Assembly (NCBI GenBank): GCA_002914805.1 | Contig: JXTB01000065.1 | Coordinates: 74,941 to 138,940 of the forward strand | From: Parasponia andersonii | Taxonomy: Eukaryota > Streptophyta > Magnoliopsida > Rosales > Cannabaceae | Direction: 5' to 3' | DNA: 64,000 nucleotides | Part shown: positions 36,591 to 48,770 of the stretch, piece after piece | Layout of the letters: each line of letters opens with the position of its first letter | Position numbering within the stretch: position 1 is the stretch's first letter | Program-made: the position numbers and the translations under genes | The notes under the pieces: model-generated | Seen by the model: the letters and a program-made list of their open reading frames with translations, nothing else | Database searches by the model: none | Told to the model about the DNA's origin: nothing

Positions 36591-38035
36591 GTTTAATTAA
36601 GAGAGAAAGAAAGAAGGGTCACGATTTGTTGGCAATGGCATGCTTCCGTCCTTCGTAGAACTAAGAAAGAGAGGATCGAACAGTTCCTTCCTTGTTAGCT
36701 AACGACAAAAGGTAAACGAAAGTGTTTCCTAATCCTACTAAAATATGAAATTATTAGAATTGGGCTACTCTGAAATAGAGATACAACGATAAGTCGTTCG
36801 ACCCAAAGAAAAATGGTGGTCCAACTCTACTCATGAACTACTCTATATGTGCGCTAGGCTGGGCTAGCCCACGGGCTAAGATAGGTCGGCCCATTCTAGT
36901 CTACCATGGTCCAATCTATCATAGTTCCAAAAAAAAAAAGAAAAAATATATTTTATTTAATTTTAAAGTTATTTTTTTATAAAATCCTAAATAATTTACA
37001 TATAATTATAAATTAATTTAAGTATTAATTAATATAAAAAATAAAAAATATTTACTAATATTACAAAAATTAATTTGGATAAAACTAAATAATTATGTAA
37101 ACCATTAACAAAATTTTTATTTATAACTATTTTATTAAAAATCTTACAAATCAAATTCAGTAAGTTAATACAAAACCTTAATTTTATAAAAGAAAAATAG
37201 TATAAAATATTTAAGATTATAGAAAATAAAAATTTTAAAAAAAATAAATAAAAATAAGCTAAAATAGATCGACTCATAATGGGCTAGCCTGCAATGGGCC
37301 AAAATAAGCTGATCCACCTTGAAGACGGAGGAGGAAGGAGGAAGGAGGAGCCCTTCTGAAAATGTGAAGTAGGAGAATGAGATGGATCTCAAGCAAGTTG
37401 CATATCATTTAGGCATTATTGTAGATCACTGAATTACGTATCATCCAAATGTGGTCTATAGGAATGGACACATAAAGGAAGACTTCAACATTATTTACTC
37501 CGTAGTCATTCAAATTTCAGATGAATTTAAGTCATTACAAACAGGAAGAGATAGATCCTCCAATTAGAGAAAGAGCCTAAGAAGACGTTATCCATATTCA
37601 GCTTGCGAAATCATACGAAAGGAATAGGTGATCCAAGTTCTCAGGGCATCTTCAACATAGTGGACAAAATAAGCCCTGAATTTGGAGAATAGAATTGATA
37701 CGTGATCGAACCGAAAGGACGTTTGAGAGAATCTACGGCCATAATATTTTATGTCGATAACATTATAGGCTGAGCAAGGGCTCTATGCAATGCCTGTAAT
37801 AAGTAGGCAGACTTAATAAAGAAGCTGTCATATCCATTTATATATACTGGAGCTTTCTCTCTAATATCGATTTCACAAATTGCATCAATAATAACATGAT
37901 TAAAACAGAGTCCAAGTCTAGGAATATTCCATAAGCCACTTTCAATGATAAAGTCAACTACATATACGAAATCTCTTTCGAAATCTCTCTCTCGCTCCCA
38001 GAGTAGTAAGTCCGAAACTATGGGTTTTAAAGAAA

Positions 38036-38392
38036 AGAATTAACGAAGTCTACAACTAATTTATTAGAAATTATAACACTTATGGGTCCCACATTGAATT
38101 AAACTATAAATAATATAACTATTAGTTCGATTGTGGCCTTAAGTTTGACAAAAATAAATAAATAAATACATGTAGGAAGAATAAATCAAATAAAAGCAGG
38201 TGGATAGAGGGAGTGAACTATGGCCGCAAAACATAGCTATCCGCTTTTATTTACACTTTTTTAAAAGAAAAAAGACAAAACAAAGAATTTTTAAATTAGT
38301 CTTATTTTACTAAAATTCAGAAGAAAGAGAAAAGGTATCAAAGCAAAGCAAAAAAGTTGAAGTACACCTGCTTATTATTATATATATTTGGT
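38036..38392. repeat. Direct repeat, copy 1
   Basis: About 357 bases that recur at 39052-39412 with an offset of about 1.02 kb. Shared stretches include attataacacttatgggtcc, agttcgattgtggcc and aagttgaagtacacctgctt. No TG/CA ends or flanking duplication are visible. Confidence 0.85.
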
Positions 38393-39051
38393 TATTTAAG
38401 TAACCCAATTTATTATCGAATATTATTGAAAATTATTAATTTTTAAAATATAAAAATAATATATTTCTAAATATTTATTAAAAGTTATATTTTTCTAAAA
38501 AATATTATATTTTTATATTTGAGAAATTAATTGTTTTATATTTTTTTAGATGAACCCAAAAAATTAAAAGATGTATTGAGTTTTAATCTAAAAAAGGAAT
38601 CATTGCACGTAAAAATAAACTAACAATGTCTATATATGTGTTAAGCTATTTATCAAAATGTATGATATTTAGAAAAAATGAAAAGAAAAATTTTAAAAAA
38701 AAAATCAATTATCGGTCAGTGACTGATGTTTATTAAACTGAAACAAAATTATATCTTAAATAAGATAAAATTGAAAAAAAAAAAAAAACAAAAATTACAT
38801 TGTGTCTCACTCATTATTACCTTCCAATATAGATTTTGAAGAGCGTCTAAAGGGAGGAAAAAAAAAAAAAAGACGTGTCCCTCTATTCTATCTTTCGTAT
38901 TTTTTTTCTTACTTAAATAATTTATCTACATAATTACTTCAATGAAAATTATTTATCTAAACGTACACATAATTGACGTTTTAGAAAGGAGTTAAAATTA
39001 ATGAAAAATTCGATTATATTAATACATGTGACTCTAAATAAAAGGAAAGAT

Positions 39052-39412
39052 ATAATGAAGTCTAAAACTAAATTCTTAGAAATTATAACACTTATGGGTC
39101 CCACATTAAATTAAACTATAAATAATGTAACTATAAGTTCGATTGTGGCCTGAAGTTTGACAAAAATAAATAAATAAATATATACATATAGAAAGAATAA
39201 ATCAAATAAAAACAGGTGGAGGGAGGGAGTGAACTACAGCTACAAAACATAACTATTCGCTTTTATTTTCTTTTAAAAAAAAAAATAAAGAAAAGACAAA
39301 ACTAAGAATTATCAAACTAGTCTTATTTTATTGAAATTCAAAAGAAAGAGAAAATGTATAAAAGGAAAGCAAAAAAGTTGAAGTACACCTGCTTATTTAT
39401 GCTTATTATATA
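39052..39412. repeat. Direct repeat, copy 2
   Basis: Second, diverged copy of 38036-38392 in the same orientation. The sequence between the copies is AT-rich and shows no gene. Confidence 0.85.
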
Positions 39413-39782
39413 TACTAGTTTTGGACGTGTTTACGACATGTGACCATAAACAATGATGGTTTCTACTGAATTATTTATAGAATTTATTTTTGTTTTTTTT
39501 CTCCAGAGTGGAGTGAAATTATTTTAGAATCTTGTTATCACTTTACGGACATTATTGTTTTCATTTGAATTTATAGGTGGACAAGTTTTTTGAGTCGAGG
39601 AACATAAATAAACAAAAATATGAAGTAATTTAGAATTCATATTATCATCGTCCCTCAAAATAAAGTATTTTTTTCAAGTATAGATCATGGAATATAATTG
39701 AAAGAATGAAATTTTTTAAAAAATATAGTTTGATACTTCATATTTTCAATCGACGATAATTGACAAACTCTACATATTAGAG

Positions 39783-39895
39783 TATGATCTAGTAAAAAGC
39801 CACAAAAATTATATAAGAATCTATGATCAAGATATTAAAATATAATCTAGTAAAAAGCCACAAAAATTATATGGGAATACATGATCAAGATATGC
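39783..39895. repeat. Short tandem repeat, two units
   Basis: tctagtaaaaagccacaaaa with its flanks is repeated about 58-63 bases further on, each copy ending near ATGATCAAGATAT. Confidence 0.75.
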
Positions 39896-41746
39896 ATAAA
39901 GTCCTAAATTATTAATTAAAAAAACATATACAAATCGTTGCAAATTAAATATTTCATTATCAATTATCACTATGCCTCTCGACCACCAATGCGGCAATAT
40001 CGTTATTCATTTTCTTATTTGTGAAGGGAAATATATATACACAAGTCTATCTTAAAACCTATTAAAAGATTATTCAGAAAAAAATTAACAATCAAATTAA
40101 AGCCATATTTAATAAAATGAGAACTAAATGAAGTAGAGCACATTTTTGCTCAAATTATAAAAAATAAATGCACAACCCTTGCTTCGATGATGGAAAGAAA
40201 CTCTCGTTACAAAGAAACAATATGAATATGAGAAAAAATTATGGAGGGTACATTTACATAGAAGAATAATATATAGACATCGAATAACAACCAGTCAATT
40301 TCTACTTTGTAGGCTATGCTCTTACTGTCAAATTTCTATCAAAAACAAAAGCTGATAAATAAAATTGATAATCTAGTGATCCCTATATATGGACATCAAA
40401 TGGAGCCTTATATAAATATTTATATATACATATCAATATTGAAGTTATAAAACGCTAAAATGAAAATCTTATTCTTTTAGAATTTGTTTGGTTAGCATAT
40501 TCAAATAATAATAATAATAATAAATGATGACACCAGATAATAATAAATGATGATACATATTAAATATAAAATGAGAATACCTTTTTTTTTAATGCAATAG
40601 GTACATCTGACGCACCTAGAAAAATAATAATTCATTTCTCAAATTTATCAATTCAGAACAACCAAGTACATAAATTCAAAGATAAACAAATAGAAAACAA
40701 ACAACTCATAAAATAACTACAAAGCTAATCAATATGCAATAGATCCACACGATGAGAATATTAAACCTTTTTTATGTAGGTATAGTTACCTTGTAAAAGA
40801 GTAAAATAAAACCTTTAAGAATAGTAACTAATGGGTACTTAAATTTTATTTTTATTAAAAAGGAAAAGATACATATAAAAAAGCTTACTAGTCGAGTGAA
40901 TAAAAATTTTCAAATGAAAAATCTAAATTAGCAATAACTACAAATGTGTATATATAATATGAATCAAAAGTTTATATACTAGAGAGTATCAAATTATGAG
41001 AATTTGTTCTAAGAAATGATAATAAGTTCCAGACTCCATAAGCATAGTAAACAAGATATTGAGCCTCTATATTTTACAAAACACCAATATTGTAACTTTA
41101 GTAATTCGAGAATTGTAATGAATTATAACACTTATTCAGGGACACCAACCTTCTGAACAAAGTTCCCAAGCATAGAAACAATAACCTCTATAATACCTAC
41201 CAAATGTAAAGTCCTAAAACTAAAATAATAATCAATTTCTTAATCTTTAAGTTTTATTTTGGATAATATTTAACTTTTGGAATCAACAGTCCTCCAATAA
41301 AGTATACATAATCGAAAGAAGCAAGAGAATAAAACATATGTATAGAATAGAAAAAGGTTAAAGAATTCAATTAACTTTTGTTATATTCTCCTACCAAAGT
41401 TTATCAAAATACGGATAAAATTGGAAATAGTATAACATCTCAATCCAAAATGGAAGAAACAAATTAAAAATAAGCTCACAAAAAGACTTGCTAATCAAAT
41501 AGCCCCTTTAAGTATACTGAAATAATCCCTTGAATCTGATTTTTTTCTTTTGTTAACATAATATCAATTGATAGAATCATATAAAAAAAAAAAAAAAAAG
41601 CATCCTTTAATAAAAAAATTAAATGGAAGCATGTTGCTTCGGATGATTCTATTGAGTCCTAACCCCAAGCAGTTAGAGTCGATGATACACTTTGCTTGGT
41701 CTAAGTGATGATGATGCGACGTTACTTTCCCTCCATAGAACTGACA

Positions 41747-41860
41747 TTGACAAAGATGTTGCTGCTCTTGGTAGCGTCAGAGGTGAAGACGATTTCCTAT
41801 GGCGATGCATCGATGAGATCCGCTAACGTTTTGGCAGCGTGGAATCTCAACAGTTTGGTC
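41747..41860 (-). pseudogene. Cysteine desulfurase (NFS1/IscS-like) fragment
   Basis: The minus strand reads AAKTLADLIDASP, stop, EIVFTSDATKSSNI. This matches the LIGASPKEIVFTSGATESNNI block that holds part of the PLP site in class V aminotransferase-fold cysteine desulfurases. The stop replaces the Lys/Glu before EIVFTS, and Gly and Glu of SGATES are changed. Only about 35 codons are recognisable, with no flanking exons. It is a relic, perhaps carried by a transposon or retrocopy. Confidence 0.5.
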
Positions 41861-41869
41861 TGCCTCTGC

Positions 41870-44012
41870 ATCCCGTTGATTTGGGCGAGAGATGGAAGGT
41901 TGATAGTTTGCCTGGATGGTTAAAATTGGAATAACAAGAATCTTAAAATGGAAAAGGGATATTTCTGTTAATAATATATAAAAGAGGTATTTAATAAAAT
42001 ACGGCATTTATGTGGGATTTGAGATAAATTTTACTAAAATACCCTTTTTTTACAAGTGTTTTAAAAAATAACTTTTTTAGTAATGTTTTAGTATTTTGTG
42101 AAGATATGTGACGAAGTGTCACACAATTTATGACTATTAATTAGTTCTATAAAAATCATAATTTTACAGTCACAAATTATGCGACCTCTCGTCATATAAT
42201 TCATGACATTACTAAAAATGTCAATTTAAAAAAGAATATTACAAAAGTCATTATGTGCCAAATTAATACTACCAAGGTCGATTTCCCCATTTTTGTTCAA
42301 ATCCAAAAAAAAATATCCTAAAATTATATAGAAAAAATATCATTTTAAAAAGTTAGCTGGACAAATACCACATTTGAAAAAATTTGTAAAATTTTTTCTT
42401 CAAATTTGTCATTTTGCAAATATACTCGAGATAACCAGTCAAGTAGGTTATTTGAGTAACCATCGAGTTACTTGAGATAACTAGGCTAGTTATCTCAAAT
42501 AACTTGATCGATTATCTTAAGTACCTCATCAATTGATTTAAATATTTCAAAAGTGATTTTTATTTCTAAGTAAATTTGGCATTTTCAAAATTTTAATTTT
42601 ATGATGTTTCAATTTTCTTTTAAAATTTTACCATATAACATCAAATTTTCTCTAATTTTTTTGTTTAAAAACTGAGGGTATAATTTGACATAATTTATTA
42701 CTAAGTTTCAAATATTATAAGGTGATTTATGCATAAAAAAAGATTAATTTTAGGTTAATTTTAGCTTTTAAAAAAATTATAATTATTGTCAAAAATTTAG
42801 ATGATTTTCAATGTTTTTTGTCAAACATGTTGAAAATCATTGAAACTGTGGAAAATTGTCAAAAAAATCATCGAAATAATCGATAATACACCCCGTCAAA
42901 ATATATCGAAAATGTCATTTTATCAAAATGGTTCTGAAAATATCAAATTCATCAAAAATATCGAAATTTTATTAAAAATATCCCTCATATTGCGAATTGA
43001 ATATCATCAAAAAATTTCAACCATTATCACAATATTTTTTTGTTAAAAACTCGTGTAAATCAATCCAACATTACTTTTTTAATAACATATAAAATAGCTA
43101 ATAACATCTCGAAACTTAATAATAAACATTTTAAACTATGCCCGCTGCATTTAATCTATGATGTTCAAAATGTTTTTACAGATTTGAAATAAAGAAGATT
43201 ATGATTTTGTTTTTTAGGGACATTTTAGTCAAAAAGTATATATTTTCAGAGGTTTATTAACTTGAGCACAATTAGAATGTTTTTGGAGTATGTATTGCCT
43301 AATTATTACCCTACAGATAAAATAGGAGAATAAGCATACTCTAGCATACCCCATGTCAACCCACTACAAAGGGCCGAAGGCCATCGTCAAGAATAGGCCA
43401 TTGTCAAATGGAGACTATGCTAGAGCACCTACAAATGGTTACTCACCTCCGCATGAGCCCGCACATACACACGCCCAACCACCGCAAGTCCTGCCAATAG
43501 CCCCTACCACCACTCAATATTACAATTGTCCAAGTACCACGAGCACGATTAACCTAAGCCCTATAGCGACAAGTGGCCGGCTCTCAGATCACTAAGATCG
43601 TATTATTTATAACTCCTTTTCAAATGTTAGTTAAGCCATCGCACACTTTCCAAATGCCGCCAAACTTTCTCTCTAATTTTCTACTGCTGCCACCCCCACC
43701 CCTGCAAGGAAAAGTTGGACGGTGGTGGTTACCATCGTCGACCACCACTACACCGTGCAAGTTGCAACCAACTCACACGAAGCCGGTGTCTCCAGCATTG
43801 TCTGCAGAGCATGTTGGTCACTAAACCAAAAACATCACCAATAGAAACATCGAAACAATGTTTAATCAGATATTAATTATTAATTTTCATTTCGCAATAT
43901 GGAAACCTATGAGCCAACAAAAATTCTGACATACAGAACTTTGAACAATGCTTGCACAATTTTACTTTGTCAAGAAAGCTCAAGGAAATTTTCACAAAAG
44001 GAAAGGTTGTGT
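41870..44012. other. Intergenic
   Basis: AT-rich. It includes a near-perfect hairpin (42464-42506). A more GC-rich stretch at 43350-43830 has open frames rich in Pro, Thr and His that match nothing I know. The end may be the WDR26 3' UTR. Confidence 0.4.
42464..42506. repeat. Hairpin with 21-bp arms
   Basis: Left arm 42464-42484 and right arm 42486-42506 are reverse complements apart from about two positions, separated by one base. The core is AACTAGGCTAGTT. Confidence 0.75.
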
Positions 44013-47000
44013 CTAAGCTCTTCCATTAGAGTGGTTTTGGATGGCAATTCCATTGCTTTGATAAACTTCCCCTCTCAAGTTGAGCTGATTCTTCAAACCC
44101 CATATTCGAATTGTGCGATCATCACTGGCTGAAGCTAACATGTGAAGATTTGCAGGGCTCCAGCTCACACAGTTTACTGCTCCAGAATGACCAGGCAGTG
44201 ACATTATTAGCTCCCCAGAGTCCCTGTGCCATATATACACCTGCAGCCACACAAGAAAATTTTGGCAAAAAATATTTCCATATAACTCGGGGAAACTCTC
44301 ATGAGGGTATAAAAAGGTAAAAAAAAACNNNNNNNNNNNNNNNNNNNNNNNNNNNNNNNNNNNNATAAATATTCTCACTTGAGAAGTCCCTTAAATCAGA
44401 TGAATTATTTCTAAACACAATCAGGCTAGCTTCTCACAACATAATTCACGTTAGATGAAGGGTACCTGCGAATCTTCACTACCGCTTGCTACAAACACTT
44501 GCTCAAGTCCACCAAAACAAGATCGGATGACAAACCGAGCGCGCTTGTGACCTTTGTACCTGGCCAGAACCTTGATTTCACCGTCTAAGTTCCAAAGATG
44601 GATTTCTTGGTTTATGAGATTGACCAGCAGGAACTTGTTGTCCTTGGACAGTGAGAATGAAGTGATTATTTCCTCCTCTTCGATCAGCCTCTCATAATTT
44701 GCTTCCCTATCAAGCAATAGTATAGCCGTTTGTCTGCATATGCTTATGACCTTCTTCCCATCATCAGTAACGGCCATGTCTGATATTTTCAGAGTCCGCT
44801 GCCCTTTCCAACAGTCCAGCTCTCTTCCATCTAAATCCCACAGGCAGATACTCCTGTCAGTCATCCCAGAGAATATCCCTCGACCATCCGCAAACCATCC
44901 ACACGAAATCAGGCCAACACCATTTTTTTCATAAACGTGGAGGCATTCACCAGAACTGACATCCCATCGTCTCACGACCTCCTCCAGTCCACATGTCAGC
45001 AACTGATTGTCATCAGGGCTCCATGAAACAACTGACACTGGTTTCCGGTGACCAGTCAATACATGTTTCAATGACACTTGACCATCATCTTTAACCTTTA
45101 AAGAAAAAAAAAATCTCAAATCATATAGATATACAACCTTTTGGTGTATATTTCTGGCATATCTAGCAGATAGTAACATATAAATAAAGCACCAACTAAT
45201 AGATAACACCGCACAACAACGAAAACTTAGGCTCCGTTTGGATCTTACACTTTTTGTGGGAAAGAAAAAAAATATCCCAAAGGATTCCATTTTTTCTTGT
45301 TTAGATTGAAACAAAAAACGATAAAAAAAATTTCAAGAAAAAGCAAGAGTTTGATTTGATAACATTTTTTAGTATAAAGAATTTTGACACATTAATTAGT
45401 AAAACCAAAAGTGTCAAAATAAAATTCTATAAACTTTCAGAATAAGTATTTTCCTCTTTCTTTTCCCATGACTTTTCCCTTGCAATTTTTTTTCCTCCAA
45501 AATCCGGGTTCCAAACAGAAGTGTTTACAATTACTCTCACTTTATATATCAAGCAGCAGTGTAACATCAGCAGGATGAAGGATCTTTAGAAAACCAAAGA
45601 AAAACAGATAAATAGATTAAATAGAAAGAGAATACTATGGTTTCATGATAATCCATGATACTACATTTCATTGTAATCAACAGATTATATTCTGATAACA
45701 ATACCTTGAATTTGAAATAATAAAAGAAGATATATTAGAATAATCATCAAAAAGTCCCATATCTAGACATGAAGACTTCTAGAAGATATACTATTCAATA
45801 ATTAAGAGAATACTTGAATATATACGCAATTATGTATATATATACCTCCCATATGATTGCTGACTGATCTTTAGATGATGAAGCTAAATATTTGCCATTA
45901 TGTGAAAACTCCAGGAACCATACTTCATCACTATGCGCTTGCAGTACCTGTTAAATTGGATGAGAAAGAAAGAAACTTGTAAATCTAAACCAAAAATAAT
46001 GGAAAACAAGCAGTGAACATGGTGTCTGTCAAGGTATATCAAAGAGGGTATGGCGTGGAGTTGTGGACCTCGTAATTCTAGAAGAAATTCTTATTTGATC
46101 ACTAAGTTGCTTAAAGGAACAATAGTCCACATTATGAGGTCTTAACAACTTTGCCTGCCTTTATACAATTCGATACAAATATCGGTTTTTGAATTAGGAA
46201 TTAAAGTGGAAGATCTTTAAGCCCCTATTTTAACACGAAAAACACCCAAACAGAAAGGGCAGTTTTGAAGGAATCAGCTTAGAAGAAAGAATTATTGCTA
46301 TGGCAGCCAAACAAAAGAGGGTAATGATTCTGAATCTACCATAGTCTTCTGCAGATTTCTCTTCCTATAACGGATGCTGGAACAAAACTTAACAAGCCTA
46401 CATAGTTGTTAACCACCACAATCACTGGACTTGAACACTTACCATAATGATGCGCAAAAATTTCAAGATGGAATAGAAGATAAATTATAAAACCTTGGTC
46501 AAATGCTCGTACCTGCAATGTTTGATTAGGAATCTGGTTTTTTCCGCAGTGATGATCCAAATACAAAGACAGATCACTGTCCAATGTATTATGAAACGCA
46601 CAAGCATCGCGTTGCACATCAAGAGCCTGTTCAACTAGATGTTCTAACCTTCTTCCAGGTACCATAACTGCTGCAGGAAGCAACTTCTGCAGTTTTTCTA
46701 GCAACTTTGATCTAGACTTCGCAATTTCTGTATCTTGACTTGAAAGGCGAAGTGTTAAACATGTACAAGGAGCGATGATGCATGCAGCAAGTTCATGAAC
46801 CCGACTGATGTTGATGCGAATAGGCACAAGCTCATTTCTTAATGTATCTAAAGCAGCGTCAAAATTCCCAATTTTAAGAAGCTCGAGGAACTTTTGTTCC
46901 AGTATCAAGAAAGTTGCTAACTTGACCGCATTTTCATCTAAGAGGTCAATTTTGTGCAATGTGACTAAACTATCATCCCATTTTCCATCAAAAACATGTT

Positions 47001-47310
47001 GCATAAACTCATTGACCACTGGTGAGCGTAATGGTATTCCTGACTCTTCCTCTAGAATGGCCCCAGTCTTAGTATACCCAAGTGAGTACAATGCCTTTGT
47101 TATGATTTTGACAAACTCTAACTTTCTTATGACTCCCTTTGAGCCAACTGTGTCTTCATCCCCTTGGGAGGTTAGAGGTCTAGCCATTGAGTCTCCCAAA
47201 GAGCAAGCCATAGGATTTGTTGGAGTTGAATCTTCTAAGAAGCTCTTTGATCCTTCCAATGGAAACTTTACACGTTTCAAAGGTGGTTCAGTGCCCTCTA
47301 TATCTCCCAT
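44013..47310 (-). CDS. WDR26: WDR26/GID7-like LisH-CTLH-WD40 protein, complete, 4 exons
   Basis: Scaffold subunit of the CTLH/GID E3 ubiquitin ligase; plant WDR26 homologues also bind RanBPM-type CTLH proteins. Exons (minus): 47310-46513, 45947-45846, 45095-44466 and 44240-44013, all phase 0, totalling 585 residues. LisH is at about 61-93 ([18 protein letters not shown]) and CTLH at about 94-152. An alpha-helical linker follows to 266. WD40 repeats fill 267-565, seen as GH-to-WD blocks ([50 protein letters not shown] and DDRTIRIWG). The short exon 45947-45846 supplies one whole WD unit ([20 protein letters not shown]). Intron 3 contains 36 Ns (44329-44364). Intron 2 carries a MITE-like insertion. 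Confidence 0.94.
44329..44364. other. Assembly gap (36 Ns)
   Basis: A run of 36 Ns in the last intron of the WDR26-like gene. The exons on both sides join in phase, so the gap does not touch coding sequence. Confidence 0.99.
45229..45523. mobile_element. MITE-like insertion in a WDR26 intron
   Basis: The left end ggctccgtttggatc and the right end ggttccaaacagaag are inverted around the GTTTGGA core. The inside is A- and T-rich with GGAAA/TTTTCC tracts, as in the element at 50628-51341. About 295 bases, no coding. I see no clear target duplication. Confidence 0.45.
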
Positions 47311-48732
47311 GAAATGCCAAACTCAGTCCATATGTTTTCTACAAGTCAAAAGCAACAAAGTTTATAATACAATTGGCAAAGAAAGAAGGTAACAACACAC
47401 TTTCAAGGAGAAGATTATATTTTGTGCAAAAGATAGTCATAGGGAAAGGCTTAGCAAATAAGAAAACACAATGACTGACTACAATTTGCAATGTAATGGG
47501 AGGAAAATACTTGATAAGCGGTTACAAGGAAAGTTTCAAACGGGTAACTAAGGGAAAAGACTAGAAACCAATAATTTAGTTACATAATACTAAACTCTCC
47601 AGGTGAGCAATTATGTTTTCCCATCAAATCATTGCAACGGAAAGGAACCAAACGATTATCAATCACCCGGGGTATCTTCTTTTATCAAAATTGGGAGCTT
47701 GATTAGCTAAGCTTTGAATTCAATTACCATGACAATTCACAGTGTCAAAATTTGAAGCTTTGCAATAAAATGCATGACCAAGATAATTGATAGAGCTTGG
47801 TGATCACAGTGGATGATGTTTACGAAAGCATATGTCTGAGTCCCTCAAACAAATGAATACAACTGAAAGTGTCTACTCAGGAACTAAATTACATCACTTC
47901 AGCAATAGGATTACAAGAGAAAGTACATCAGAAACGAGCTTTATCACCAAAAATTACGATTTCATAGTATCTCAATGTCATATATAAGTATCCATGTTTC
48001 TCCTAGTCCGATCATAAAAATCAAACAAACAAACAAACAAGGCAAAAATCCCCATTGAATGAAAGAGCACAAAAATCCAAGCCATCTCTCCAACCCCAAA
48101 TCCCAATTATCAAAGTAAAAGAAGTGCACTTCACTTTGAGAAACAATAATTCAACCTCCAAAATATACGTTACATTGAAATGTGAAATATAAATTTGTAA
48201 CGTCAATGAAACCACTGACGGATAATAAAATCCAAGGACTGAAAAATAATGTTCAAACAAAGACAGATTATATGTCCATACAACCATCACAGGAACATAG
48301 AACATAAAACCAAGGAGAAAATTAAAGCACAATAGACGAGGAACTCAACAACCCATTAACAAGATCATAAATTTCTCACCAGAAGGCATCAACCCAGAAC
48401 AGCAGGGTCCAAAACAAGCCGAAATGACCAATACCCAGAAGTCAAACTTAATAGAAAAACTGAAAAAAAACGAAGAAAAAATTGTGGGAGGATGCGCTCC
48501 CTACAGAGGGGCGGCTTAAGGAGGAACAGAAGGAACAAGCGAAAGGCCAAAAGGAGCACCGAAAGTCACAAGCACAGAGAAGAGTGTAGATACATATATG
48601 AATGAGACTAGATAATTATCAAATATCAAAGACAGTAGATTTTATTTCTTTTTGGCAGTAGATTGATTACAATTTCTATTGTGTTTTAATAATTTTTAAT
48701 TCTGCTTTTGGCAGTCGGCAGAGAGTGGGGAT

Positions 48733-48733
<1 letters not shown>

Positions 48734-48765
<32 letters not shown>
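48734..48765. repeat. GA microsatellite
   Basis: About 16 GA units, upstream of the WDR26-like gene by about 1.4 kb. Confidence 0.9.

Positions 48766-48770
<5 letters not shown>

Larger units (their letters stand above)
36600..41740. other. Intergenic, very AT-rich
   Basis: No gene seen in about 5 kb. It holds a long direct repeat (38036-38392 and 39052-39412), a short tandem repeat (39783-39895), an AAT run (about 40504-40523) and a possible inverted element (about 36850-37320). Confidence 0.5.

Noticed and set aside
37400..37700. Weak retroelement-like frame (for example ITYHPNVVYRNG)
   Set aside because: Only a few residues suggest an integrase-like pattern, and stops interrupt it; not enough to call.
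43353..43824. Overlapping open frames rich in Pro, Thr and His
   Set aside because: Two short frames overlap in different phases, with no conserved motif, no splice context and no known relative.
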